From Litorimonas sp964565335 (lineage in GTDB: Bacteria; Pseudomonadota; Alphaproteobacteria; Caulobacterales; Maricaulaceae), in the NCBI GenBank assembly GCA_964565335.1, contig CAZMEN010000002.1, positions 1-64,000 of the forward strand: 64,000 nt of DNA. Reading direction: 5' to 3'. The translations under genes were made by a program, and so were the position numbers. Under the pieces are notes generated by a model that had not been told where the DNA came from, made no database searches, and worked only from the letters and a program-made list of their open reading frames with translations. Every line of letters begins with the position of its first letter. The stretch's first letter is position 1. Below, in pieces: positions 53,074 to 61,502 of this stretch.

Positions 53074-53859
53074 ATGAAACGATTAGACCAAAAGACCTGT
53101 GTCATTACAGGCGCGGCGCGCGGTATTGGCAAAGCCATTGCCGAACGTTTTAAAGCCGAAGGCGCGGCCGTCATCCTCACAGACAAAAATACGGAAGCCT
53201 TGAAAGTAACGGCTCAAGCCGTCGACATGCCCTATTTCGAATTAGATGTAGAACAGGAAAGCCATTGGGCCGCCTTGGCGAAAAAACACCCGTCCATTGA
53301 TGTGCTCGTCAATAATGCAGGCGTCACAGGCTTCGAAGACAACCTTGCTCCGCAAGACCCTGAAAATGCCGCACTGAAAGATTGGCAAGCTGTCCACCGC
53401 GTTAATTTGGACGGTACGTTTTTGGGGTGCCGCTACGCCATCAAGGCAATGCGAGAGCGTCCCAGCGGCTCCATCATCAATATATCCTCTCGCTCCGGCT
53501 TGGTGGGTATTCCGCAGGCCGCCGCCTATGCCTCTTCCAAAGCCGCCATTCGAAATCATACGAAAACTGTGGCGCTATATTGCGCGGAACAGGGGCTCAA
53601 TATTCGTTGTAACTCTATTCATCCCGCTGCCATTCTCACGCCAATGTGGGAGCCGATGATAGGGCATGGCCCGGACCGCGAGGCCCGTATGGCCGCTTGC
53701 GTAGCGGACACGCCCGCCAAACGGTTCGGTCAACCCAGTGAGGTTGCCGCCCTCGCTGTGCTGCTCGCGTCGGATGAAGCAGCCTACATTACGGGCACGG
53801 AAATGACGATTGATGGGGGCCTACTCGCAGGGTCAGTGGCAACGCCCTCGAGGGAGTGA
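53074..53859 (+). CDS. SDR-family oxidoreductase
   Basis: A 261-residue short-chain dehydrogenase/reductase. The cofactor motif TGAARGIG (12-19), an Asp after the second beta strand (LTDKN, favouring NAD), NNAGV, and the catalytic Ser and Tyr-x-x-x-Lys (YASSK, near 152-156) are present, with the end IDGGLLAG typical of the classical family. The substrate is unclear: classical SDRs of this type act on 3-hydroxyacyl, steroid or sugar substrates. No ribosome site stands close before ATG 53074. It precedes the remnant described next. Confidence 0.88.
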   Translation: MKRLDQKTCVITGAARGIGKAIAERFKAEGAAVILTDKNTEALKVTAQAVDMPYFELDVEQESHWAALAKKHPSIDVLVNNAGVTGFEDNLAPQDPENAALKDWQAVHRVNLDGTFLGCRYAIKAMRERPSGSIINISSRSGLVGIPQAAAYASSKAAIRNHTKTVALYCAEQGLNIRCNSIHPAAILTPMWEPMIGHGPDREARMAACVADTPAKRFGQPSEVAALAVLLASDEAAYITGTEMTIDGGLLAGSVATPSRE

Positions 53860-53911
53860 GCCTCATAAGGAACTGAGTGATTGGGCTGAGCCTTTAAAAC
53901 TAAAGACTCAG

Positions 53912-54085
53912 CTACCCTGTCCAACGCTCCGGATAGATTTGAATGAGTTCAATCAGCGTACCGTCGGAATCTTTGCAAATTGCGATATCGGCGAGGCTGT
54001 CGTGCCCTGTTTTCGGGCCCGCGAGACATTCGACGCCTTGCGCCTTCAGATGAGTCACATCTTTCCGTAGGTCTTGTGTACCTAA
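53912..54085 (-). pseudogene. Remnant of a VOC/glyoxalase-family gene
   Basis: The minus strand encodes an open stretch whose last 48 codons read like the C-terminal half of a VOC-family (glyoxalase/dioxygenase) protein: LKAQGVECLAGPKTGHD and DIAICKDSDGTLIELIQIY, ending in TAG. The N-terminal half is absent: going upstream, the frame runs into a terminator's U-run (54084-54090). No start codon with a ribosome site exists. It is therefore a 5'-deleted remnant lying behind the MaoC gene's terminator. Confidence 0.65.
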
Positions 54086-54110
54086 AAAAAAGCGGCATCG
54101 GAATGCCGCT
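54084..54110 (-). terminator. Terminator of the MaoC hydratase gene
   Basis: Minus strand: AGCGGCAT / ATGCCGCT stem with a four-base loop, then eight T. It lies 65 bp downstream of the MaoC stop and directly in front of the VOC remnant. Confidence 0.88.
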
Positions 54111-54174
54111 TTTGGAAATCTTGAGTAAGAGTATTCTTACTCACCCTGCTACGCAGAGCCGCGTGCGGATGGAC

Positions 54175-54633
54175 CTAACCCGTAAACTGCATGCCCATCC
54201 ATTGGGCGATGAGGGCGGGTTTGTCATTGCCTTCGATTTCGACGCTGACATCATAAGTGATGAGGACTTGGCCCGGGCGTTTTTCATCGACATTGGCGAC
54301 AACAAAACGGCCGCGCACTTTGGAGCCTGTTGGCACGGGCGCAAGAAAGCGGACTTTATCAAAGCCGTAATTCACGCCCATTTTCACACCGTCTAAAACC
54401 AGAGAGGCTTGCTCGCCCATTTTTGCCAAGAGCGACAGCGTCAGAAAACCATGCGCAATCGTCCCGCCAAACGGCGTCATTTTCGCCATGTCTGGATTAA
54501 CATGGATGAACTGATGATCTTCGGTCACATCGGCAAATTGGTTGATGCGGTCCTGTTCAATCGTGATCCAATCCGACACACCGGATTCTTGCCCGATCAT
54601 GCCTGTGGCGGCGTCGAGTGAGACTGTCTTCAT
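54175..54633 (-). CDS. MaoC-family (R)-specific enoyl-CoA hydratase
   Basis: A 152-residue hot-dog-fold hydratase. The catalytic Asp-x4-His motif lies in FADVTEDHQFIHVNP (Asp, His), with FGGTIAHGFLTLSLLAKM in the usual place. It hydrates an enoyl-CoA to the (R)-3-hydroxyacyl-CoA, linking beta-oxidation to polyhydroxyalkanoate or lipid synthesis. AGGGAAAG precedes ATG 54633. It follows the SDR and thiolase genes, making a three-gene unit for fatty acyl-CoA metabolism, and ends at a strong terminator. Confidence 0.9.
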   Translation of the reverse strand: MKTVSLDAATGMIGQESGVSDWITIEQDRINQFADVTEDHQFIHVNPDMAKMTPFGGTIAHGFLTLSLLAKMGEQASLVLDGVKMGVNYGFDKVRFLAPVPTGSKVRGRFVVANVDEKRPGQVLITYDVSVEIEGNDKPALIAQWMGMQFTG

Positions 54634-54657
54634 GAGCTTCTTTCCCTCTGTTTTTAT

Positions 54658-55569
54658 TTACGACTTAAGTGCAACAGCGCGTTTCAACAGTTTTTCGCCC
54701 TGTTGTCCACCTTGGGTGAATTCGGCCATCGTGTCTTCTGCGATAATCTTGTCCCAATTGGCGGCGATGTTTTCGGCAGTTTGTTCGCCGGGAGCGAAAC
54801 TGACGCCTTCGGTCTCTAGCACTTTCGTGGCGGCATATCCGCCTGCACCCGCCACAAGGATGGTGCGGTTGGGCGCGTCATCACAGCAGAGATAGACCAA
54901 GCCTTGGCTGACGCTTTCAACATCCAACAAAGCGAGGATTTCAGGCGGCATTAAGTTTTCGGTCATACGCGTCGCCGCAGTTGGAGAGAGCGAATTGACG
55001 CGAATATTATATTTCGCGCCTTCAAGGCAAAGCGTCCGCATGAAACCCGAAAGCCCAGCCTTTGCAGCGCCGTAATTCGTCTGGCCAAAATTACCATACA
55101 TGCCCGAAGACGAGGTCGTCATAACGATGCGGCCATATCCATTATCGCGCATGTGTTGCCAGAGGGCTTTGGTACAAATCGCCGAGCCGACAAGGTGGAC
55201 ATCCAAGACAAGGCGAAAATCATCCATCGTCATTTTAGCGAAAGATTTATCTCGCAAGATACCGGCATTATTGACAAGGATGTCAACTTTGCCAAATGTG
55301 TCGATGGCCTGTTGTACCATTTCAGCGACTTCGGACTCGATAGTGACATTTGCACCATTCGCGATGGCCTCACCGCCTGCGGCTTTAATTTCATTCACGA
55401 CCTGTTGCGCCATCGTCTCGGACTCGCCCGTGCCGTCAACCGACCCGCCAAGGTCGTTGACCACGACTTTCACGCCGCGCGCTGCTAAAGCCAAAGCATG
55501 AGTACGACCCAAGCCACCGCCAGCCCCGGTTACAATCGCAACGCGGTCTTTAAATTCTACTGTACTCAT
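54658..55569 (-). CDS. SDR-family 3-hydroxyacyl-CoA dehydrogenase (multifunctional enzyme type)
   Basis: A 303-residue short-chain dehydrogenase resembling the dehydrogenase part of peroxisomal multifunctional enzyme type 2. It shows TGAGGGLG (cofactor motif near 15-22), VNDLGG, NNAGILRD, the catalytic Ser cluster TSSSGMYGNFGQTNYGAAKAG with Tyr and Lys, and a longer C-terminus (about 50 residues) than simple FabG proteins. It probably oxidises (R)-3-hydroxyacyl-CoA made by the neighbouring MaoC hydratase. It lies between thiolase (upstream) and MaoC (downstream) on the same strand. Confidence 0.87.
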   Translation of the reverse strand: MSTVEFKDRVAIVTGAGGGLGRTHALALAARGVKVVVNDLGGSVDGTGESETMAQQVVNEIKAAGGEAIANGANVTIESEVAEMVQQAIDTFGKVDILVNNAGILRDKSFAKMTMDDFRLVLDVHLVGSAICTKALWQHMRDNGYGRIVMTTSSSGMYGNFGQTNYGAAKAGLSGFMRTLCLEGAKYNIRVNSLSPTAATRMTENLMPPEILALLDVESVSQGLVYLCCDDAPNRTILVAGAGGYAATKVLETEGVSFAPGEQTAENIAANWDKIIAEDTMAEFTQGGQQGEKLLKRAVALKS

Positions 55570-55592
55570 TGTTTTCGTTCCTGGTATTTAAT

Positions 55593-56768
55593 TTATAAAA
55601 CTTCGAATAGCCCAGCCGCGCCCATACCGCCGCCGACACACATTGTACTGACAACATATTTCACGCCGCGGCGCTTGCCTTCGGTAAGGGCGTGGGCAAC
55701 CATGCGCGCGCCGCTCATGCCGTAAGGATGACCTACAGAAATCGCGCCGCCATTGACGTTCATCTTTTCCAATGGAATACCAAGCTCGCGTTGGCAATAC
55801 AGCACTTGCACGGCAAAGGCTTCATTGAGTTCCCACAGACCAATATCGTCCATCTTAAGGCCCGTTTGTTTCAGCAATTTAGGAATAGCGTAAATCGGGC
55901 CAATGCCCATTTCATCCGGCTCCAGACCTGCCACGGCCATACCGCGATAAGCGCCGAGCGGATTAAGGCCGCGCTTTTCGGCTTCTTTAGCTTCCATCAA
56001 GACAGATACAGAGGCTCCGTCAGACAGCTGAGACGCATTGCCTGCCGTGATTGTTTTTTCAGGACCGCGAACAGGTTTCAATCCTTGCAGACCTTCGAGT
56101 GTGGTGGACGGGCGGTTACCTTCATCCTTTTCGAGCGTGACGTCATGCTCGGAGATTTCCTTAGTCTCTTTATTCATTACTTTCATGGTCGAGGCCATAG
56201 GTACAATTTCGTCATCGAAAGCACCGGCTTCTTGCGCAGCATGGGTGCGCTGCTGCGAGAGAAGCGCGTATTCATCCATATCATCACGCGATACGCCATA
56301 ACGTTCGGCTACAATCTCTGCCGTATCGATCATCTGGATATAGGCTTGCGGATGTTTCTTGACCACATTCATATCAGGAGCGACCCGCATTTCTGCGGTC
56401 TGCACCATCGAAATGCTTTCAACACCGCCGCCAATAGCAATCATTTGATTATCGACAATAATCTGCTTTGCAGCGATACCAATAGCCATCATGCCGGAGG
56501 AACACTGACGGTCGAGACTTTGCGCCGCCACAGTGACGGGGAGGTTCGATGCCAGAACGGCATTACGGCCAATCGTGACCTGAACGCCTTGTTGCAAAGC
56601 GCAGCCCATAATCACATCATCCACCTCAGCCCCGTCAATTCCAGCGCGCTTCACGGCCTCATCAATGCAATGGCCTGCCAATGTCGGAGACGGTGTATTG
56701 TTAAAGGCTCCGCGATAGGCTCGGCCAATAGGGGTACGGGCCGTAGAGACAAGGACTGCTTCGCGCAT
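55593..56768 (-). CDS. Acetyl-CoA C-acyltransferase (thiolase)
   Basis: A 391-residue thiolase of the FadA/PhaA superfamily, cleaving 3-ketoacyl-CoA with CoA or condensing acetyl-CoA. The nucleophile is in RQCSSGMMA (Cys89), and further active-site segments are GHPYGMSGAR (His) and CVGGGMGAAG (Cys). It is the first gene of the minus-strand unit thiolase-SDR-MaoC. ATG 56768 is chosen because GGAAAG lies a few bases upstream. A second thiolase gene is divergent, 227 bp away, so two paralogous thiolases share one control region. Confidence 0.92.
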   Translation of the reverse strand: MREAVLVSTARTPIGRAYRGAFNNTPSPTLAGHCIDEAVKRAGIDGAEVDDVIMGCALQQGVQVTIGRNAVLASNLPVTVAAQSLDRQCSSGMMAIGIAAKQIIVDNQMIAIGGGVESISMVQTAEMRVAPDMNVVKKHPQAYIQMIDTAEIVAERYGVSRDDMDEYALLSQQRTHAAQEAGAFDDEIVPMASTMKVMNKETKEISEHDVTLEKDEGNRPSTTLEGLQGLKPVRGPEKTITAGNASQLSDGASVSVLMEAKEAEKRGLNPLGAYRGMAVAGLEPDEMGIGPIYAIPKLLKQTGLKMDDIGLWELNEAFAVQVLYCQRELGIPLEKMNVNGGAISVGHPYGMSGARMVAHALTEGKRRGVKYVVSTMCVGGGMGAAGLFEVL

Positions 56769-56995
56769 AATCTTTCCAATCATTATTATAAATTTCTGGC
56801 CCGAAAGCTCAAAGCGAGCCCTTTAGACGTAACTATCTATACGGTGTCCAACGGAAATGTCGATGCACCCAAAAATGAAGAGACCGCAACCAATTGTGAA
56901 GGTGTAAAAAACAGGGATGTACCCTTTATCTCCAAACAAAAATGCGGTCTAAGAACGCAAATTCAAACAAGAATGAATAGGGAAAGGTCTCTACC

Positions 56996-58204
56996 ATGAC
57001 TGAAGCATATATTTATGACGCCGTACGGACACCACGCGGCAAAGGAAAATCAGACGGAAGTTTGCACGAAATCACACCGGTAGCTCTTGCGACACAAGTT
57101 CTGGAAGCTCTACGTGATCGAAACAATATTGATACAGATGTCATCGAAGATATTGCGATGGGCTGTGTCTCGCCAGTCGGGGAGCAAGGCGCTGTGATTA
57201 CACGCTCTGCCATTTTAAATGCAGGCTACGCACAAACGACCTCTGGCATTCAAGTAAACCGCTTCTGCGGCTCAGGTCTTGAAGCGTCTAATATTGCCGC
57301 CGCTAAGGTGATGGCCGGCGAATGCGATATGGCCATTGGCGGTGGTGTTGAAAGCATGTCCCGCGTCCCCATGGGCAGTGATGGCGGCGCGATGGCGACC
57401 GACCCTGCGGCCACATTCCATAATTACTTCGTACCACAAGGCGTTTCCGCTGACCTTATCGCCACAAAATATGGATTTTCTCGGGATGATGTGGATGCTT
57501 ACGCCGTTGAGAGTCATAAGCGTGCGAAGCGCTCATGGGATGAGGGCCGTTTCAAGAAATCAATTGTCCCTGTTAAGGACGTTATGGGCCTTGATTTGCT
57601 CGACCATGACGAAACCATTCGTCCCGATACAAATATGCAAGGCCTTGGCGCATTGAACCCGTCTTTCAAAATGATGGGCGAGAATTTTGGATTTAACGGC
57701 GTTGCACTCCAAAAATATTCAGAACTCGACGGTATCAACCATGTCCACCATGCGGGTAACTCTTCGGGTATCGTTGACGGTGCGGCAGGTCTCTTAATCG
57801 GAAACAAAGAAACAGGTGAGCGTTTAGGCCTGAAGCCGCGGGCGCGCATTAAATCTATGGCGTCTATTGGTTCCGAGCCGACGATCATGCTGACAGGTCC
57901 AGAATTTGCGGCCAAAAAAGCGCTCAAACGCGCGGGCATGGAAGTGTCTGACATTGATCTCTATGAACTCAACGAAGCTTTTGCAGCTGTAGTTCTTCGC
58001 TTCATGCAAGCACTCGACATTGATCATAATGACATCAACGTTAATGGCGGCGCAATTGCGATGGGTCACCCTCTTGGCGCGACTGGCGCAATGATCCTCG
58101 GTACAATGGTCGATGAGCTTGAGCGCTCTGACAAAGAAACCTCCCTCGTTACGCTTTGCATTGGCGGCGGCATGGGCACAGCAACAATCATTGAGCGCGT
58201 TTAA
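56996..58204 (+). CDS. fadA: Acetyl-CoA C-acetyltransferase (FadA-type thiolase)
   Basis: A 402-residue thiolase, probably the partner of the FadB/J-type protein encoded 27 bp downstream. The nucleophile is in NRFCGSGLEA (Cys91), with GHPLGATGAM (His) and LCIGGGMGTA (Cys). Length and order match the beta-subunit of the trifunctional-type fatty-acid oxidation complex. GGAAAGG lies eight bases before ATG 56996. It is divergent from the other thiolase, which is about 35 percent similar by eye. Gene symbol given by context, not certain. Confidence 0.9.
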   Translation: MTEAYIYDAVRTPRGKGKSDGSLHEITPVALATQVLEALRDRNNIDTDVIEDIAMGCVSPVGEQGAVITRSAILNAGYAQTTSGIQVNRFCGSGLEASNIAAAKVMAGECDMAIGGGVESMSRVPMGSDGGAMATDPAATFHNYFVPQGVSADLIATKYGFSRDDVDAYAVESHKRAKRSWDEGRFKKSIVPVKDVMGLDLLDHDETIRPDTNMQGLGALNPSFKMMGENFGFNGVALQKYSELDGINHVHHAGNSSGIVDGAAGLLIGNKETGERLGLKPRARIKSMASIGSEPTIMLTGPEFAAKKALKRAGMEVSDIDLYELNEAFAAVVLRFMQALDIDHNDINVNGGAIAMGHPLGATGAMILGTMVDELERSDKETSLVTLCIGGGMGTATIIERV

Positions 58205-58231
58205 GCCGCGACCTCTGAAAGGATTAAAACA

Positions 58232-60592
58232 ATGAGTGACTATAAATCATTTACACTTGATCTAGATGCCGACGGCATCCTGCTCATGACAATCAACGTA
58301 CCAAATCAAGGCATGAATGTCTGGGACGAAACTCTCATCTCTGAATTCCCGCATTTCTTGGATCGCCTTATCGGTGACGATGAAGTTAAAGGCGCGGTGA
58401 TTTGTTCCGGTCGCGATAATGCGTTCTTGGCAGGTGCGGATCTGCGCATGCTCGAAGGACGTACCGGCGAGCTCGATAAAGCGGCTTTCGACGAAGGCAT
58501 GGTCTTAACCCGCATGTTCCGCCGAATGGAAACAGGCGGGCACACGGTGCGCCAAATGCAGCGCGAAGGTAAAAAAGCCAAGCCCGTGGCCTGCGCAATT
58601 GAAGGCCTCGCTCTTGGCGGTGGTCTTGAAGTGGCCCTCGCCTGTCATCACCGCGTTGTCGCGGACAACCCGAAAATCAAACTCGGCCTTCCAGAAGTCC
58701 TTGTTGGCCTTCTCCCCGGCGCAGGCGGCACGCAACGTGTGCCGCGCCTGATTGGCCTACAAAACGCGGCTATGATGTGCACGCAAGGGAAATCTTTGGA
58801 CCCCAAGAAGGCCCTTGCTCAGGGCCTCATCAGCGAAGTTGTCGAGCCCGGCAAAACGATTGAGACGGCCAAAGCTTGGGTCAAAGCTAATTCTGAAAAA
58901 GGCGTTTTGGCGCCTTGGGATGTGCGCGGATTTAAAGTCCCTGGCGGTGCGGGCGCCATGAACCCCAAAGCTTATCAGTTCTTTGTCGCTGCGAATGCTA
59001 TGGCTGTCAAAGAAAGCAAGAATAACTATCCCGCTATCCAAGCGATCATGTCTTGCCTCTATGAGGGAACAAATGTCCCAATGGACACGGCGCTCGCCAT
59101 TGAAGTGAAATACTTCTGTACGCTTTTGGCTGACCCTGTGGCCAAGAATATGATCCGTACTTTGTTCGTGAACAAACAAGCCTCTGAAAAAGGCGCGGCG
59201 CGTCCGAAAGATATAGCGCCTTTAGATATTAAAAAGGTCGGTGTTTTAGGGGCTGGCCTCATGGGCTCAGGTATTGCCCATGTAACGGCCAAGGCTGGCA
59301 TGCAAGTTGTTTCCCTCGACCGCTCTATGGAAGAAGCGCAGAAGTCTGTGGCTTACACAAAAAAGATTTTGGATAAACGCGTCTCTCGCGGACGAATGAC
59401 CAAAGAAAAGGCCGAAGAGTTTCTCGCCCGTATCACGCCAACAGATAATTACGATGACCTAAAAGACGTTGATCTCATTATCGAAGCAGTATTTGAACGT
59501 CCTGATGTCAAAGCCGACGTTATTAAAAAGACCGAAGCCGTCATCGGTAAGGACGTCGTTTTTGCGTCCAACACCTCAACGCTTCCGATTGGTGGGTTAG
59601 CTAAAAACTCATCCCGTCCGGAACAGTTTATCGGCATGCATTTCTTCTCTCCGGTTGAGCGTATGCCGCTCTTGGAAATCATTCCGCATGACGGCACGGG
59701 TGACCGCGCTCTGGCTGTGGCTTTTGATTATAATCGGAAGATCAAGAAAACGCCGATTGTCGTGAAAGACGTGCGCGGTTTCTTCACCAACCGTGTCTTC
59801 CCGCCTTATGCGAATGAAGCCAGCCTGATGGTGACAGAAGGCATTAGCATGACCCTTATTGAGAATTGCGCCGCCAATCTTGGCCTGCCAATTGGTCCAT
59901 TAGCCGTGACAGATGACACAACGCAAAAGCTTGGCTTTGATATTATGACTTCAACGCGTGAAGAGATGGGCGATAAATATGTCCCCACTGGTACAGAAGA
60001 ATTCATGGATAATATGGTGAATAAATGGAACCGTGCAGGACGTCGTTTCGGCGCAGGCTTCTATGATTATGATGACAATGGAAAACGTCTTGGCCTCTGG
60101 AAAGGCATGACAGATCATTATCCTCTTCTCGAAGAACAGCCCACTGCCGAAGAGGTCAAAGAGCGCCTTATGTATGCGCAGCTTATTCCGACAGCGCATT
60201 GCTATGCGGAGGATGTTGTTCCAGATCCGCAAAGTGCAGATCTCGGGGCCATTTTTGGATGGGGGTTCCCTCCTTGGACAGGCGGCCCGCTCTCTTACAT
60301 TGATACAATAGGTTTGGATGCTTTTGTCGCCACAGCCGACATGCTGGCCCAGCGTCACGGTGCACGCTTCAACCCGCCACAAATGTTCCGCGATAAAGCA
60401 GAAAAAGGCGAGTTGATTTATGGCGGCCAAGCGAAAGCCAAGACTTATACAAAGTCAGCCTTAAACCGTATGCTTGAGGTCGATGTTGTCAAACTCGCCA
60501 ATGCCATGGGCATTAGCGCCAGTGTCGATGATTTGAAAGCGGATACCATCGCGAAAATTCTTGATGCACAAGGCGGCAAGAAAGCGGCTTAA
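58232..60592 (+). CDS. fadJ: Fatty-acid oxidation complex alpha subunit (FadB/FadJ type)
   Basis: A 786-residue fusion of enoyl-CoA hydratase/isomerase (residues 1-300) and L-3-hydroxyacyl-CoA dehydrogenase (330-780). The hydratase active-site glutamates lie in GLALGGGLEVALACHH and GLPEVLVGLLPGAGGTQR, with oxyanion GRDNAFLAGADLRML. The dehydrogenase has the NAD motif GAGLMGSGIAHVTAKAG, SNTSTLPIGGLA, and the catalytic His in IGMHFFSPVERMPLLEII. AAAGGA lies before ATG 58232. Together with the upstream thiolase it completes one turn of beta-oxidation. A strong terminator follows. Confidence 0.94.
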   Translation: MSDYKSFTLDLDADGILLMTINVPNQGMNVWDETLISEFPHFLDRLIGDDEVKGAVICSGRDNAFLAGADLRMLEGRTGELDKAAFDEGMVLTRMFRRMETGGHTVRQMQREGKKAKPVACAIEGLALGGGLEVALACHHRVVADNPKIKLGLPEVLVGLLPGAGGTQRVPRLIGLQNAAMMCTQGKSLDPKKALAQGLISEVVEPGKTIETAKAWVKANSEKGVLAPWDVRGFKVPGGAGAMNPKAYQFFVAANAMAVKESKNNYPAIQAIMSCLYEGTNVPMDTALAIEVKYFCTLLADPVAKNMIRTLFVNKQASEKGAARPKDIAPLDIKKVGVLGAGLMGSGIAHVTAKAGMQVVSLDRSMEEAQKSVAYTKKILDKRVSRGRMTKEKAEEFLARITPTDNYDDLKDVDLIIEAVFERPDVKADVIKKTEAVIGKDVVFASNTSTLPIGGLAKNSSRPEQFIGMHFFSPVERMPLLEIIPHDGTGDRALAVAFDYNRKIKKTPIVVKDVRGFFTNRVFPPYANEASLMVTEGISMTLIENCAANLGLPIGPLAVTDDTTQKLGFDIMTSTREEMGDKYVPTGTEEFMDNMVNKWNRAGRRFGAGFYDYDDNGKRLGLWKGMTDHYPLLEEQPTAEEVKERLMYAQLIPTAHCYAEDVVPDPQSADLGAIFGWGFPPWTGGPLSYIDTIGLDAFVATADMLAQRHGARFNPPQMFRDKAEKGELIYGGQAKAKTYTKSALNRMLEVDVVKLANAMGISASVDDLKADTIAKILDAQGGKKAA

Positions 60593-60614
60593 GCTGAAAC
60601 TACTGAATAATGAA

Positions 60615-60643
60615 AAGCGCTCCAGAGATGGGGCGCTTTTTTT
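60615..60643 (+). terminator. Rho-independent terminator of the fad operon
   Basis: AAGCGCTCC / GGGGCGCTT stem of nine pairs (one G:T wobble) with loop AGAGAT, then seven T. It overlaps the end of the convergent hydrolase gene (60642). Confidence 0.92.
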
Positions 60644-61502
60644 ATGCTGATAAAAGACCGGCCGTCTCAGCAATTGTCTCATGCCGCTCCTTCGTCGGAT
60701 AGAACATCCAATAATGTCCTAGATTAGGCTCAACGACATAGCTTTTTAAAACCCCCGCCTCTTTGGCCTTTTCTGCAAAGCGGGCAATATCTGGATAGAG
60801 TAAATCTTTCTGCCCAGTGAAAATATGAAAGTCTGAAAGTCCGTTCATATCGGCGAAGACCGGACTGAGCAGAGGATCTTTTGGATCGCGGCCTTTGGTA
60901 AAGCGCTGTCCCGCTGCGACAATGCCTTTGACCGTCAAAAGTGCCTCTTTTGGATTATGGGCGACAGCATATTCCGCCATCGTTAAATCAACCCAAGGCG
61001 ACCATAATATTGTGTTCTTAGGGTTTTCGAGGCCTGCTTTCTTACGCATTTGCAATAGCGCCATAGCCAAATTACCGCCTGCGGAACAGCCGCCTATCGC
61101 GATGTTTTCTAGCCCATACGCCGCAATTAACGCTTCCAAATGAGCATAGCTCCAATCGTGCATCTGCTGCGCTGAATTGGGGTATATCGGATAATCAGGT
61201 AAAATTATCGTCACGCCGCTTTCATCCGCCAATTCCGTTATGGTCGGGTAATGAATATCCATGAGGCGATACACATAGGCCCCGCCATGATAATGCACAT
61301 ATCGTTTTTGGCTCGGACCGGATTTAGGATGAACGGTTAAGACGGGCTCCCCTTGAAACTCTGTTTTAACAAAACGGTCTTTATATTTCTTTTTAGGGCC
61401 AACACTTCTGATAGACGGTTTTTCAAGGTCATTGAAAATCCGGTTTCTCTGGCCTGTCAAAAGCAAGAGTCCTTCGAAGAGTTTGTATTTAAGACTTGGC
61501 AT
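60642..61502 (-). CDS. Alpha/beta hydrolase (HSL-type esterase)
   Basis: A 286-residue esterase of the hormone-sensitive lipase family. The oxyanion motif is HYHGGAY (72-74 HGG), the nucleophile is Ser140 in GGCSAGGN, and the Asp and His lie in DLLYPD and EPNLGHYWM. It probably hydrolyses short or medium esters or lactones. ATG 61502 lies within the end of the flavin monooxygenase gene (14-base overlap), with GAGG upstream, so they are translationally coupled. A Baeyer-Villiger monooxygenase plus esterase pair commonly degrades ketones through esters. Confidence 0.9.
   Translation of the reverse strand: MPSLKYKLFEGLLLLTGQRNRIFNDLEKPSIRSVGPKKKYKDRFVKTEFQGEPVLTVHPKSGPSQKRYVHYHGGAYVYRLMDIHYPTITELADESGVTIILPDYPIYPNSAQQMHDWSYAHLEALIAAYGLENIAIGGCSAGGNLAMALLQMRKKAGLENPKNTILWSPWVDLTMAEYAVAHNPKEALLTVKGIVAAGQRFTKGRDPKDPLLSPVFADMNGLSDFHIFTGQKDLLYPDIARFAEKAKEAGVLKSYVVEPNLGHYWMFYPTKERHETIAETAGLLSA

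Noticed and set aside
55692..56999. 435-codon plus-strand open frame over the thiolase
   Set aside because: The minus strand carries complete thiolase motifs; the plus-strand frame is a shadow.
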